A stretch of DNA of 64,000 nt from Serpentinimonas maccroryi (lineage in GTDB: Bacteria > Pseudomonadota > Gammaproteobacteria > Burkholderiales > Burkholderiaceae_C): the NCBI RefSeq assembly GCF_000828915.1, contig NZ_AP014569.1, positions 2,232,001-2,296,000 of the forward strand, read 5' to 3'. Positions within the stretch are counted from its first letter, which is position 1. Each line of letters starts with the position of its first letter. The notes beneath the pieces were generated by a model. It ran no database searches and was not told the origin of the DNA. It saw only the letters and a list, made by a program, of their open reading frames with translations. Below, piece by piece: positions 43,350 to 54,465 of the stretch. A program made the position numbers and the translations under genes.

Positions 43350-43364
43350 GCAAACGCCAGGCCA
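43350..43364 (-). promoter_or_regulatory. Sigma-54 (RpoN) promoter of the hup/hyp operon
   Basis: On the minus strand TGGCCTGGCGTTTGC matches TGGCACG-N4-TTGC with CT for AC; the GG and GC doublets are exactly 10 bp apart. Expected transcription start is about 43338, leaving a leader of some 40 bases. RpoN control of hydrogenase genes is established in Ralstonia and Bradyrhizobium. Confidence 0.65.
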
Positions 43365-43447
43365 TTTTTTGCAAAACGGGTGTAAACCCTAGGAACAACG
43401 CACCGTGCCGTTGATTTCCCGCCATTCTGCAACAGCACAGCGCGCCG

Positions 43448-43459
43448 GTGTGCGCACAC
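43448..43459. promoter_or_regulatory. Palindrome upstream of the sigma-54 promoter
   Basis: GTGTGCGCACAC is a perfect 12-bp palindrome about 85-95 bp upstream of the -24/-12 element, a normal distance for an enhancer-binding activator such as HoxA. Assignment is by position only. Confidence 0.35.
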
Positions 43460-43707
43460 AGTGGGCACAAGCGGCAAGAATGCTTTGCACCCGAGCAGCC
43501 CAAGTGCAAGTCTGTTGTCCGCTTTAAATTCAGGCCCAAAATGCCTCACTCGGTTCTTTCCCCCTATGCCCGCCACTGCCAACCCCGATCAATAGGCCAA
43601 CTCGTTTCAATCGATGCCCTGCCGAGTGCTAACGCGTGCATCCGCAGACGCTACACTGCCTTCAGCCACAAGGCCTCTAGGCCTTGGCACCCAGCTGCAG
43701 CGCCCCC

Positions 43708-46647
43708 ATGAGCACCCATCAATCCACCGCAGCCACTTCATCCGCAAGGCCAGCGGAGCCGTGCCCCGCTTGGTTGCAAACGCTTTGCACCGATTCGTCC
43801 TTGGTGCTGTGCGCCACCACGCGCTTGGCCACCGAACTGCGCCAGCGCCATGGCCAATGGCAGGCCGCCAAAGGGCAGCGCAGTTGGCAGGCGCTGGATT
43901 GCCGCACCCTGGGCCAGTGGCTGGCGGCGCTGCGTCAACAGTGGTTGCTGCGCAGCACGCCGCCCATCCCCGAGTTGGCACGCACCCCCTTGAGCGCTTG
44001 GCAGGAGCGCGAGCTCTGGCAGCGCCTGATCGCGCAGCGCCTAGGCCCCGAAGCGCCGTATCTGTTTGACTTGCCCGCGCTGGCGCAGTCGGCGCAGCAG
44101 GCGCTGGCTTTGCAGCTCGTCTGGGACGTTGAGGTGGGCGCGCCGCCGCTGGCGGCCGAAGCGCAGCAGTACCTGCTGTGGCGCAGCGATTTTTGGGCCG
44201 AGTGCGCGGCGCAGGGCTGTGCCACCACCGAGCAGCTCGACCGCGCCACCGTGGACGCGCTGGCCAGCCTAGATCAAGCGCCTGCCGGGCCGGGCTGGCC
44301 GCAGCGCCTGCTGCTGGCGGGCTTTCCGCGCCTGAGCCCTTTGTTGCAAGCGCTGCTGCAGCAACTGCAGCGGCTGGGGCTGCAGGTGCAACAGCTGGCC
44401 GATGAGCCCGCTGCCGAGCGCATCGAGCTGCGCAGCTACCCCGACGCCGCCGCCGAGTGCCTGGCCGCCGCGCAGTGGGCGCAGGCGCAGCTGGCGCTCG
44501 ATGCGCAGCGGCGCATCGCCATCGTCGCGCCCGATCTGCGCGCGCTGCGCTTGCAGCTGCACGACACGCTGCAAGACGTATTGGCCCCCGAGCTGCTGCA
44601 CCCGCAGCGCGCCCAAGCCGCGCCGCCCTTCAACCTGTCGCTGGGCGCGCCGCTGGCCGAGCAGGCGCTGGTGGGGGGGGCGCTGGCGCTGCTGCAGTGC
44701 CTGGCGCGGCCCGACGAGCTCAGCCTGAACGACGTCGGCGCGCTGCTGCGCCACCCCTACTGGTCGGCGCCCGACGAGGCGCTGGTGCGCGCGCAGCTCG
44801 ATGCGCGGCTGCGCAGCGCGCTGCCGGCACGGGTGGCGCTGGGGCAGGTGCTGGCTTGGGCCACGGCCCAGCGGGGGCGCTGGCAGGGTCCCGACCCAGC
44901 GCCATCGGAGCCCACCCAGCCCAATCAACTCGATCAGCCCAACGCGCCTGCCCCATGGCCCAGCGCCCAGCCCGCACCAGCGCTGTGCCTGCAGCACCTG
45001 CAGCACCTGCAGCAGCTCGCCGCCCGTGCCGCTGGCCAAAGCCACCCGCCCTCGCACTGGGCGGAGCTGCTGCCCGGCTGGCTGGAGCAGGCCGGCTGGC
45101 TGCACCGGCGCAGCCTCTCGAGCCCCGAGTTCCAGGCGCTGCAGGCGTGGCAAGAGGCGCTGGCCGAACTGGGCCGCCTCGACGCCTGCTGCGGCCCCTT
45201 GCGCCTGGGGGGCTGCGTGCAGCGCCTGCAAGCCTTGTGCCGCGAGCGCATTTTTCAGCCACAAAGCGTGGGCCAGCCGCGCTTGCAGGTGCTGGGCGCG
45301 CTCGAAGCCAGCGGCTTGCGCTTCGACGCGGTCTGGGTGCTGGGCTTGCACGCCGCCGCGTGGCCGCCGCCGCCGCAGCCCAACCCTTTGCTGCCCTATG
45401 CCGCCCAGCGCCGCGCCGCCAGCCCCAACGCCAGTGCCGCCGTGCAATACGCCTTTGCGCAGCAGGTGCAGCAGCGGCTGCTGTGTACCGCGCCGGCGCT
45501 GTGGCTGTCGTGGCCGCGCAGCGCCGAGGCGGCCCCGTGCCAGCCCAGCCCCTTGTTGGCGGATCTGCCCAGCGCCAGCACCTGCGAGGCAGCGCCAAAC
45601 CCGCACTGGAGCGCGCAGGCGCTGCGCAGCGGCCAAGCGCTGGCGGCGCACACCACCCTAGACGATGCCTGGGCACCGCCCATGAGCGCCGAGGAAGCGG
45701 CGCGTGGCGGCAGCGCCTTGCTGCGGGCCCAAGCCCTGTGCCCGGCTTGGGCCTATTACCAATACCGGCTCGCGGCGCTGGGCCTGCCCGATGCCGCCGA
45801 AGACCTCGACGCACGCCAGCGCGGCAGCCTGATGCACGCCGCGCTGGCGCGGTTGTGGCAGGCGCTGCGCGACTCCACCACCCTGCACGACCTGAGCGCG
45901 GCCGCGTGCCAAGCCGCCATCGAGCAAGCCTGCTGCGGTGCCCTCGAGGACTACCTAGCCAAACCCGACCAGCCGCCGTTGTCGGCGCGGCGGCGCGCCC
46001 TGGAGCAGCGCCGCTTGGAGCGGCTGCTGCAGCGCTGGCTCGAGATCGAGCGCACCCGGGGCAGCGGCTTTGCGGTGGTGGGCATCGAAAAAAACGAGAC
46101 CGTGGAGCTGTGCAGCTTGCAGCTCAAGCTGCAAATCGACCGCATCGACCAGCTCGACGACGGCCGGCTGCTGGTGATCGACTACAAAAGCAGCCCAAGC
46201 ATCGACACCCGCAACTGGTCCAGCCAGCGCCTGAGCGAACCGCAACTGCCGCTCTACGCCACCTGCGCCACGCTGCCCCCAGGGCAGGTGGCTGGCGCCC
46301 TGTTTGCCAAGGTGCGGCCCGCCGACCCCGGCTGGGCCGGTCTGGTGGCCGACGACGCCGCCCACCCCCAGCCCAGCGCCCAAAGCACCCTGCGCTGGGA
46401 CAGCAGCCGCAACCGCGCGCGCTACCCACCCACGCGCTTCCCCGGCTGGGAAGCGGTGCTGCAGCACTGGCGCGAGCGGCTGCAGGCGCTGGCCGCCGAA
46501 GTGCGCGCCGGCGACGCCGCTGTGCGCTTGGCCGACCCGGCGCAGCTGCGCCACTGCGAGGTCTTGCCGCTGCTGCGCCTGAGCGAGCGCCGCAGCCAGT
46601 GGCTGGCGCTGCAGGCCCAAGCTACCGCAGGCGCGCCCATGGCGTAG
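43708..46647 (+). CDS. AddB-like nuclease of the RecB-family DNA repair group
   Basis: 979 residues. The N-terminal two thirds resemble a degenerate helicase scaffold (LVLCATTRLATELRQRHGQW, FNLSLGAPLAEQALV, VWVLGLHAAAWPPPPQPNPL). The C-terminus has a PD-(D/E)XK nuclease motif: ALEDYLAKPD, QIDRIDQLDDGRLLVIDYKS with the catalytic D-x-K, then SEPQLPLYATCATLPPGQVA. The four-cysteine iron-sulfur cluster of classical AddB was not recognised. It forms a two-gene unit with the UvrD-like helicase-nuclease that follows, so it is probably the AddB partner in double-strand-break end processing. ATG 43708 is used. Confidence 0.82.
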   Translation: MSTHQSTAATSSARPAEPCPAWLQTLCTDSSLVLCATTRLATELRQRHGQWQAAKGQRSWQALDCRTLGQWLAALRQQWLLRSTPPIPELARTPLSAWQERELWQRLIAQRLGPEAPYLFDLPALAQSAQQALALQLVWDVEVGAPPLAAEAQQYLLWRSDFWAECAAQGCATTEQLDRATVDALASLDQAPAGPGWPQRLLLAGFPRLSPLLQALLQQLQRLGLQVQQLADEPAAERIELRSYPDAAAECLAAAQWAQAQLALDAQRRIAIVAPDLRALRLQLHDTLQDVLAPELLHPQRAQAAPPFNLSLGAPLAEQALVGGALALLQCLARPDELSLNDVGALLRHPYWSAPDEALVRAQLDARLRSALPARVALGQVLAWATAQRGRWQGPDPAPSEPTQPNQLDQPNAPAPWPSAQPAPALCLQHLQHLQQLAARAAGQSHPPSHWAELLPGWLEQAGWLHRRSLSSPEFQALQAWQEALAELGRLDACCGPLRLGGCVQRLQALCRERIFQPQSVGQPRLQVLGALEASGLRFDAVWVLGLHAAAWPPPPQPNPLLPYAAQRRAASPNASAAVQYAFAQQVQQRLLCTAPALWLSWPRSAEAAPCQPSPLLADLPSASTCEAAPNPHWSAQALRSGQALAAHTTLDDAWAPPMSAEEAARGGSALLRAQALCPAWAYYQYRLAALGLPDAAEDLDARQRGSLMHAALARLWQALRDSTTLHDLSAAACQAAIEQACCGALEDYLAKPDQPPLSARRRALEQRRLERLLQRWLEIERTRGSGFAVVGIEKNETVELCSLQLKLQIDRIDQLDDGRLLVIDYKSSPSIDTRNWSSQRLSEPQLPLYATCATLPPGQVAGALFAKVRPADPGWAGLVADDAAHPQPSAQSTLRWDSSRNRARYPPTRFPGWEAVLQHWRERLQALAAEVRAGDAAVRLADPAQLRHCEVLPLLRLSERRSQWLALQAQATAGAPMA

Positions 46648-46718
46648 CTGCAACCACGCCCGCAGCCGCAGCCCAACCCAGACCGCCGAACCACCCGCCC
46701 TAGGCCCACGCCCCAGCC

Positions 46719-49700
46719 ATGAACCCCGCCGCACCCGCGCCGCTGCCCACTTCCACATCCGAGGCCCGGCCAGACACCGGCACACCCGCTGATCCCGCTG
46801 TGCCAGACGACGCCGCTCTGCTGGAGCTGGACAAGGCCAACCGCCAACGGGCCATCGACCCCAGCTGCAGCTTCATCGTCGAAGCCCCGGCCGGGGCCGG
46901 CAAAACCGAGCTGCTGACGCAGCGCTTCTTGGCGCTGCTGCAGCACGTCGAGGAACCCGAGCAGATCGTCGCCCTGACCTTCACCCACAAGGCGGCGGCG
47001 GAGATGCGCGAACGCATCGTGGGCAGCCTCGAGCTGGCCGCCTTGGGCCATCCGCCCACCGAGGCGCACCGCCAACGCACCTACGAGCTCGGGCTTCAGG
47101 TGCTGCAGCACGAGCGCCAGCGCCAGCGCCAGTGGGGCCTGCTGCAGCAGCCGGCGCGGCTGCGCATCACCACCCTGGACGCGCTGTGCGGCCAGCTGGC
47201 GCGCCAGATGCCGCTGCTGTCGCGCCTGGGCAGCCAGCCCGGCATCGCCGCCGACGCCCAGCCGCACTACCGCCGCGCCGCGCAAGAAACGCTGCGCCTG
47301 CTCGATGCCGATGGGCCGCTGGCTGATTGCCTAGAGCGCGTGCTCGAGCGCTTCGACCACCAACCCGCGCGCTTGGGCGAGTTGTTGCAAGCCATGCTGG
47401 CGCGGCGCGAAGCCTGGCTGGCGCTGTGCCACCAAGGCGCCGACCTGCAGCAGGCCGAGGCCGCGCTGCGCGACCTGATCGACGACGAACTGCGCCGCCT
47501 CGTGGCGCTGCTGCCCGCCGGCTGGCAAGCGGCGCTGCAACCGGCTGCGCGCTGGGCCGCCGCGCACGCGCTGCAACAGCGCAGCACCCCAGACGCAGAC
47601 GCGGCCCCAACCGAGGCGCCCAATCCAGCTGCCCAGCAACCGCTGCAAGCCGTGGCCGACTGGCAGCAGCCGCTGCGCGGTGACAGCGCCGAGCTGCCGC
47701 TGTGGCGAGGCCTAGCCGAGCTGCTGCTGACGCAAAAAGGCGGCCCGCGCCAGAAAATCCCGGCCGCCTACGGCTTGAGCGGCGCCGGCAACAAGGCGCT
47801 GGCGGCGGCCTTCAAGTGCGGCCTCGAGGCGCTGCCCGAAGCGGCGGCGGCGGCGCTTGCGCGGGTGCGGCGCTTGCCCGAGCCGCACTACGGCGGCAAC
47901 GACCGCGCCTTCATCGCCGACCTGCTGGCCGTGCTCAAGGTGGCGGCAGCACAGCTCTGGCTGGTGTTTCAGCAGGCGCGCGAAGTGGATTTCGCCGAAA
48001 TCGCCCTGCAGGCGCTGCACGCCCTGGGCCGCGCCGAGGAACCCAGTGAGCTGCAACTGCAGCTCGACCACCGCATCAGCCACCTGCTGATCGACGAGTT
48101 CCAAGACACCAGCCCGCTGCAAGTCGAGCTGCTCGAGCGCCTGACGGCCGGCTGGCAAGCCGGCGACGGCCGCACCCTATTTCTGGTGGGCGACCCGATG
48201 CAGTCGATCTACCGCTTTCGCAAAGCCGAAGTCGGGCTGTTTTTGCAGGTGCGCGCGCACGGCTTGGGCGCCATCCAGCCGCAGCCGCTGCACCTGTACC
48301 GCAACAACCGCTCGCAGCCGCCGCTGGTGCGCTGGGTCAACCAGACCTTTGCCCACGTCTTTGGCCCTCACGACGACCACCGCCGTGGCGCCGTGCGCTT
48401 CGCCCCGGCCAGTCCCACCCGCACCGGGCACCCGCTGGCGCGCGTGCAGTGGCACCCGCTGATCGAAAACCGCGCCACCAGCGCGCAGGCCAACGCGGGG
48501 GAAGGCGAACCGCAACCCGACGACGAACCCGGCAGCAGCGCCGAGCGCGAAGCGCAGCAGGTGCTGGCGCTGATCGCGCAAGCGCGCGCCGACGACCCCG
48601 ACGGCAGCATCGCGGTGCTGGTGCGCGCGCGCCGCCACCTCGAGGCGCTGGTGCCGGCGCTGCGCGCGCTGCCGCAGCGGCTGGCCTTTCAGGCGGTCGA
48701 GATCGAAGCGCTGGCCGAGCGCCAACCGATTCAAGACCTGCTCATCCTCACGCGCGCGCTGCACCACCTGGCCGACCGCGTGCACTGGCTGGCGCTGCTG
48801 CGCGCGCCTTGGTGCGGCCTGACCCTGGCCGATTTGCACCTGCTGGCCGCCGACGCGCCACGCCACAGCGTCTGGCACCTGCTGCAAGACGGAGTGCGCT
48901 GCGCGCGCTTGAGCGCCGACGGGCAGCAGCGGCTGGCGCACCTGCGCGAGGTGCTCGGGCTGGCCTTGGCGCACCAAGGCCAGCAGCGGCCGCGGCGCTG
49001 GGTCGAGGGCGTGTGGCAGGCGCTGGGGGGGCCGCTCACCTTGGCGCAGGAAGCCGATCTGAACGACACCCAAGCCTACTTCGAGGTGCTCGATCGCTGC
49101 ACCCGCCACGGCGTGCTGGAGCTCGAGCGCATCGAGGCCGAACTGGAGCGGCTCTACGCCGCGCCCGACCCCGACGGCGCCGCGCTGCAGCTCATGACCC
49201 TGCACAAAGCCAAAGGGTTGGAGTTCGACACCGTGATCCTGCCCGGGCTGCAGCGCAAAGCCCAGGGCGCCGACCGCGCGCTGCTCCTGTGGGACCAGGT
49301 GCTCGACGACCAAGGCCACGAGCGCCTGCTCTTGGCCACCCAGCCCGAGGCCGGGCACGACGGCCCCTCGATCTACGACTACCTGCTGGCGCTGGAAAAC
49401 GAGCGCCAGCGCAACGAGGCCAAGCGCCTGCTCTACGTCGGCGCCACACGCGCCCGGCGCCAGCTGCACCTGCTCGGCAGCGCCACCCCCAACCCCAAAG
49501 GCGATGCCTTGGGCAAGCCCGCACCCGATAGCCTGCTGGCGCTGCTGTGGCCGGTGGCCGAAAGCGAGTTCGTGCGCGCCTGGCGCTCGGGACTGCAGCC
49601 GTGCGGTTCTGATGCCAGCGTCGGGAATGGCACCGATACGAATGCGGATGCTGGGGCGAGCCCAAAGGCGGATGCCGATGCGGATGCGGCAGCAGCCAGC

Positions 49701-50537
49701 GGCCCGGCGCGACCCACCTTGGCCGAGTACGCGCACCGACTGCAGCGGTTGAAGCAGCCCGGCTGGCCTGCAGCCTTGGCGCACCCCTCCACGTCAAACA
49801 CCAATGCAGGGCCAGCCCTTGCCGCGGCGCCCCAAACCCCGGCAACCGAAGCCCCCACCCTACCCCGGCGACCGGCGTCAGCCAGCCCAGACACAGCCTC
49901 CGCCATCGGCACGTTGGTGCACCGCTACCTAGAGCTGATCGCCCACGACGGACTGGACGCTTGGCCCAGCACGCGCCTGCCACCGCTGCACGGCGCGATG
50001 CAGCAGTGGCTGCGCGCCCAGGGCCTGAGCGCGCCCGAGGCCACGGCGGCAGCGAATCGGGTGCAGCGGCACCTGCACACCACCCTGAGCAGCGCCGACG
50101 GCCGTTGGCTGCTCTCGGCCCACACCGACGCGGCCAGCGAATGCGCCATCGGCAGCGTTGTCCACCTCACCCCAGTACCGCCCCCAGCACCCGCCTTCGA
50201 ACCCGGCCCTGAACCGGGCAATGAACAGCCCCCGAGCAGCGGCCACAGCCCCCACCCCCTGCACGTGATCGATCGCACGTTCGTGCACCAAGGCAGGCGC
50301 TGGATCGTCGACTACAAAACCACCGAGCACGAGCCCAGCGCACAGCGCAACGGCGATCTGGATACTTGGCGCGCCCAGTTGCAGCGTTACCGCGCCCTCC
50401 ACGACGACGCCCTGCCGGTGCAGTTGGCGGTGTTCCTCACCCACAGCGGGCGCCTGCTGCGCTTGAGTGAAAACCAAGAGTCAAACCCGGTCATGCCCGA
50501 TTGCCTTTCAGCCTCTGAGCCACCCAACGCCCGATGA
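46719..50537 (+). CDS. AddA-like UvrD-type helicase with C-terminal nuclease
   Basis: 1272 residues. Walker A FIVEAPAGAGKTELLTQRFL, TFTHKAAAEMRERI, helicase motif II LLIDEFQDTSPLQVELLERL, VGDPMQSIYRFRKAEVGLFL, the late motif LMTLHKAKGLEFDTVILPGL and LYVGATRARRQLHLLGSA. The C-terminus carries RRWIVDYKTTEHEPSA, a PD-(D/E)XK nuclease site. This is the AddA layout: superfamily 1 motor plus nuclease. It processes DNA ends for RecA loading with the upstream gene. A low-complexity linker with GC-rich repeats lies about 965-1060. The stop overlaps the next start by ATGA. Confidence 0.87.
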   Translation: MNPAAPAPLPTSTSEARPDTGTPADPAVPDDAALLELDKANRQRAIDPSCSFIVEAPAGAGKTELLTQRFLALLQHVEEPEQIVALTFTHKAAAEMRERIVGSLELAALGHPPTEAHRQRTYELGLQVLQHERQRQRQWGLLQQPARLRITTLDALCGQLARQMPLLSRLGSQPGIAADAQPHYRRAAQETLRLLDADGPLADCLERVLERFDHQPARLGELLQAMLARREAWLALCHQGADLQQAEAALRDLIDDELRRLVALLPAGWQAALQPAARWAAAHALQQRSTPDADAAPTEAPNPAAQQPLQAVADWQQPLRGDSAELPLWRGLAELLLTQKGGPRQKIPAAYGLSGAGNKALAAAFKCGLEALPEAAAAALARVRRLPEPHYGGNDRAFIADLLAVLKVAAAQLWLVFQQAREVDFAEIALQALHALGRAEEPSELQLQLDHRISHLLIDEFQDTSPLQVELLERLTAGWQAGDGRTLFLVGDPMQSIYRFRKAEVGLFLQVRAHGLGAIQPQPLHLYRNNRSQPPLVRWVNQTFAHVFGPHDDHRRGAVRFAPASPTRTGHPLARVQWHPLIENRATSAQANAGEGEPQPDDEPGSSAEREAQQVLALIAQARADDPDGSIAVLVRARRHLEALVPALRALPQRLAFQAVEIEALAERQPIQDLLILTRALHHLADRVHWLALLRAPWCGLTLADLHLLAADAPRHSVWHLLQDGVRCARLSADGQQRLAHLREVLGLALAHQGQQRPRRWVEGVWQALGGPLTLAQEADLNDTQAYFEVLDRCTRHGVLELERIEAELERLYAAPDPDGAALQLMTLHKAKGLEFDTVILPGLQRKAQGADRALLLWDQVLDDQGHERLLLATQPEAGHDGPSIYDYLLALENERQRNEAKRLLYVGATRARRQLHLLGSATPNPKGDALGKPAPDSLLALLWPVAESEFVRAWRSGLQPCGSDASVGNGTDTNADAGASPKADADADAAAASGPARPTLAEYAHRLQRLKQPGWPAALAHPSTSNTNAGPALAAAPQTPATEAPTLPRRPASASPDTASAIGTLVHRYLELIAHDGLDAWPSTRLPPLHGAMQQWLRAQGLSAPEATAAANRVQRHLHTTLSSADGRWLLSAHTDAASECAIGSVVHLTPVPPPAPAFEPGPEPGNEQPPSSGHSPHPLHVIDRTFVHQGRRWIVDYKTTEHEPSAQRNGDLDTWRAQLQRYRALHDDALPVQLAVFLTHSGRLLRLSENQESNPVMPDCLSASEPPNAR

Positions 50538-51631
50538 ACCGCGCCATTGCCTACGCGCTCGGTTCGGCGCTGCTGTTTGGCGCCAGCACACCGCTGGCCA
50601 AGCAGCTGCTCGACACCCTGCCGCCGCTGCTGCTCGGCGGCTTGCTCTACCTCGGGGCTGGGCTGGGTCTGCTGCTGTACCGGCTGCTGCGCGACCGCGG
50701 CTGGCGGCACCCAGGCCTGCATGGGCGCGACTGGGGCTGGCTGGGCGGCGCCATCGCCATCGGCGGCGTCATCGGCACCGCCACGCTCATGTTTGGCCTG
50801 CAGCACACCAGCGCCGCCAGCGCCTCGCTGCTGCTCAACCTTGAGGCGGTGTACACCGCGCTGCTGGCCTGGCTGGTGTTTCGCGAGCACGCCAGCGCGC
50901 GCGTGGTCACGGGCATGTTGGCCATCGTCGCCGGCGGGCTGCTGCTGGCTTGGCCGGCCGAACCCAGCGCCGCCGCAGCGGCCTTGGGCAGCAGCAGCCC
51001 GAGCGCTTGGGCCGCCGCCGGCGCCTGGCTGGGGCCGCTGCTGGTGTCTGTGGCCTGCCTGTGCTGGGCCATCGACAACAACCTGACGCGCAAGGTCGCG
51101 GCCGCCGACGCCGTGTTCATCGCCGGCAGCCGCGGGCTGGTGGCCGGTTTGGTAAGCACGGCCGGGGCGCTGGCGCTGGGGGCGCCGTGGCCGCCTGTGG
51201 GCGCTGCGCTGGCCGCCATGCTGGTGGGGCTGCTGGGCTACGGCGTGAGCCTGGTGCTGTTCGTGCTTGCGCTGCGCGACCTGGGCACGGCGCGCGCCAG
51301 CGCCTACTTTGCCACAGCCCCCTTCATCGGCGTGGCGGTGGCGCTGCTGCTGCTGGGCGAGGCGACCACGTGGCTGTTCTGGGGCGCCGGACTGCTCATG
51401 GCCGTCGGCGTCTGGCTGCACCTGGGCGAACGCCACGCGCACCGGCACCAGCATGAGGCGCAGGAACACGAACACTGGCACCTGCACGACGCTCACCACG
51501 ACCACACGCACGATAGCGCCAGCACCAGCGCAAACCCCGGCCTGCTCGGGCACCGGCACTGGCACCGCCACGAGCCCCTCACGCACCGCCACCCGCACTA
51601 CCCCGACACCCACCACCAGCACCGCCACTGA
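50534..51631 (+). CDS. EamA-family (DMT) transporter with His-rich C-terminal tail
   Basis: 365 residues. Ten membrane helices in two EamA repeats (AIAYALGSALLFGASTPLAK; VSVACLCWAIDNNLTRKVAA). From residue about 300 the protein is a cytoplasmic tail extremely rich in histidine (HAHRHQHEAQEHEHWHLHDA, then HHDHTHD and HRHPHYPDTHHQHRH). Such tails occur on metal-handling transporters, and it could bind nickel, cobalt or zinc. Substrate unknown. Translationally coupled to the AddA-like gene. Confidence 0.82.
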   Translation: MNRAIAYALGSALLFGASTPLAKQLLDTLPPLLLGGLLYLGAGLGLLLYRLLRDRGWRHPGLHGRDWGWLGGAIAIGGVIGTATLMFGLQHTSAASASLLLNLEAVYTALLAWLVFREHASARVVTGMLAIVAGGLLLAWPAEPSAAAAALGSSSPSAWAAAGAWLGPLLVSVACLCWAIDNNLTRKVAAADAVFIAGSRGLVAGLVSTAGALALGAPWPPVGAALAAMLVGLLGYGVSLVLFVLALRDLGTARASAYFATAPFIGVAVALLLLGEATTWLFWGAGLLMAVGVWLHLGERHAHRHQHEAQEHEHWHLHDAHHDHTHDSASTSANPGLLGHRHWHRHEPLTHRHPHYPDTHHQHRH

Positions 51632-51692
51632 GCGGCGGCAAACTGTTACCCTCAAGCCCCCCTGACCACGCCTCCCTCAAGCCCACCGCCCC

Positions 51693-53717
<2,025 letters not shown>

Positions 53718-53726
53718 CGGGTCCCG

Positions 53727-53740
53727 GTCGCCTCGGCGAC
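53727..53740 (+). terminator. Short hairpin after uup
   Basis: GTCGCC-TC-GGCGAC, a perfect 6-bp stem with a two-base loop, lies 10 bp after the uup stop. There is no T-tract, so it may only stabilise the mRNA end. Confidence 0.3.
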
Positions 53741-53796
53741 GCGCTGGAGGCATCAGGCGTCAACTGGTGGCGCCATAAAGCACCACAATCGCCCCC

Positions 53797-54465
53797 ATGG
53801 GAACCCTCTACCTGGTGCGCCACGGCCAAGCCTCGTTTGGCAGCGACGACTACGACCGCCTCAGCCCACTCGGGCAGCGCCAAAGCCTGCGCTTGGGCGA
53901 GCACTGGCGCGCGCACGGCCTGCATTTCGACGCCGTTTACACCGGCACCCTGCTGCGCCAGCGCCAGACGTGGGCGGGCATCGCGCAGGGGCTGGGCAGC
54001 AGCCTCGAGCCGCATGAGTGGCCCGAGCTGAACGAGTACGACAGCGCCGCCCTGATCGAGGCCCTGCACGCCCACCCCAGCGCCCCGGCACACACCCCGC
54101 AGGGCTACCGCGAGCATTTTCGGCTGCTGCGCGACGCGCTGCGCCAGTGGTCGGCCGGCGTGCTGACGCCGCGCGGCATGGGCAGCCACGCGGATTTCGT
54201 CGCCGGCGTCAACGCCGTGCTGGAGCGGGTGCGCACCCTGCACACGGGTCGGGTGCTGGTCGTCAGCAGCGGCGGCCCGATCGCCACCGCCGTCGGTCAG
54301 GTGCTGGGCACCACGCCCGAGACCGCGATCGAGCTCAACCTGCGGCTGCGCAACACCGCGCTCACCGAGTTCGATTTCAACCCCAAGCGCCATACGCTGG
54401 TGAGCTTCAACACCCTGCCCCACCTGACGCAGCCCGAGCAGGCCGCCTGGGTCAGCTACGCCTGA
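53797..54465 (+). CDS. Histidine phosphatase family protein
   Basis: 222 residues. RHG motif LYLVRHGQASFGSDDYDRLS, VYTGTLLRQRQTWAGI, the mid-domain Glu in ELNEYDSAALIEAL, and the second catalytic His replaced in VLVVSSGGPIATAVGQVL, where many relatives have SHGG. That change (Ser-Ser-Gly-Gly) removes the usual late His, as in some SixA- or GpmB-like outliers, so activity may be reduced. Substrate unknown. Its 3' end overlaps the convergent RNase II-family gene by 14 bp. Confidence 0.8.
   Translation: MGTLYLVRHGQASFGSDDYDRLSPLGQRQSLRLGEHWRAHGLHFDAVYTGTLLRQRQTWAGIAQGLGSSLEPHEWPELNEYDSAALIEALHAHPSAPAHTPQGYREHFRLLRDALRQWSAGVLTPRGMGSHADFVAGVNAVLERVRTLHTGRVLVVSSGGPIATAVGQVLGTTPETAIELNLRLRNTALTEFDFNPKRHTLVSFNTLPHLTQPEQAAWVSYA

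Larger units (their letters stand above)
43297..43707. other. 411-bp divergent region between hupE and the nuclease gene
   Basis: Contains the sigma-54 promoter of hupE (43350-43364) and the palindrome at 43448-43459. The remainder shows no supported gene; the promoter for the plus-strand nuclease gene is not obvious. Confidence 0.7.

Noticed and set aside
44180-44205. Match to the hairpin core (GCGATTTTTGGGCCGAG)
   Set aside because: It lies inside the AddB-like coding sequence (WRSDFWAEC) and has no flanking inverted arms.
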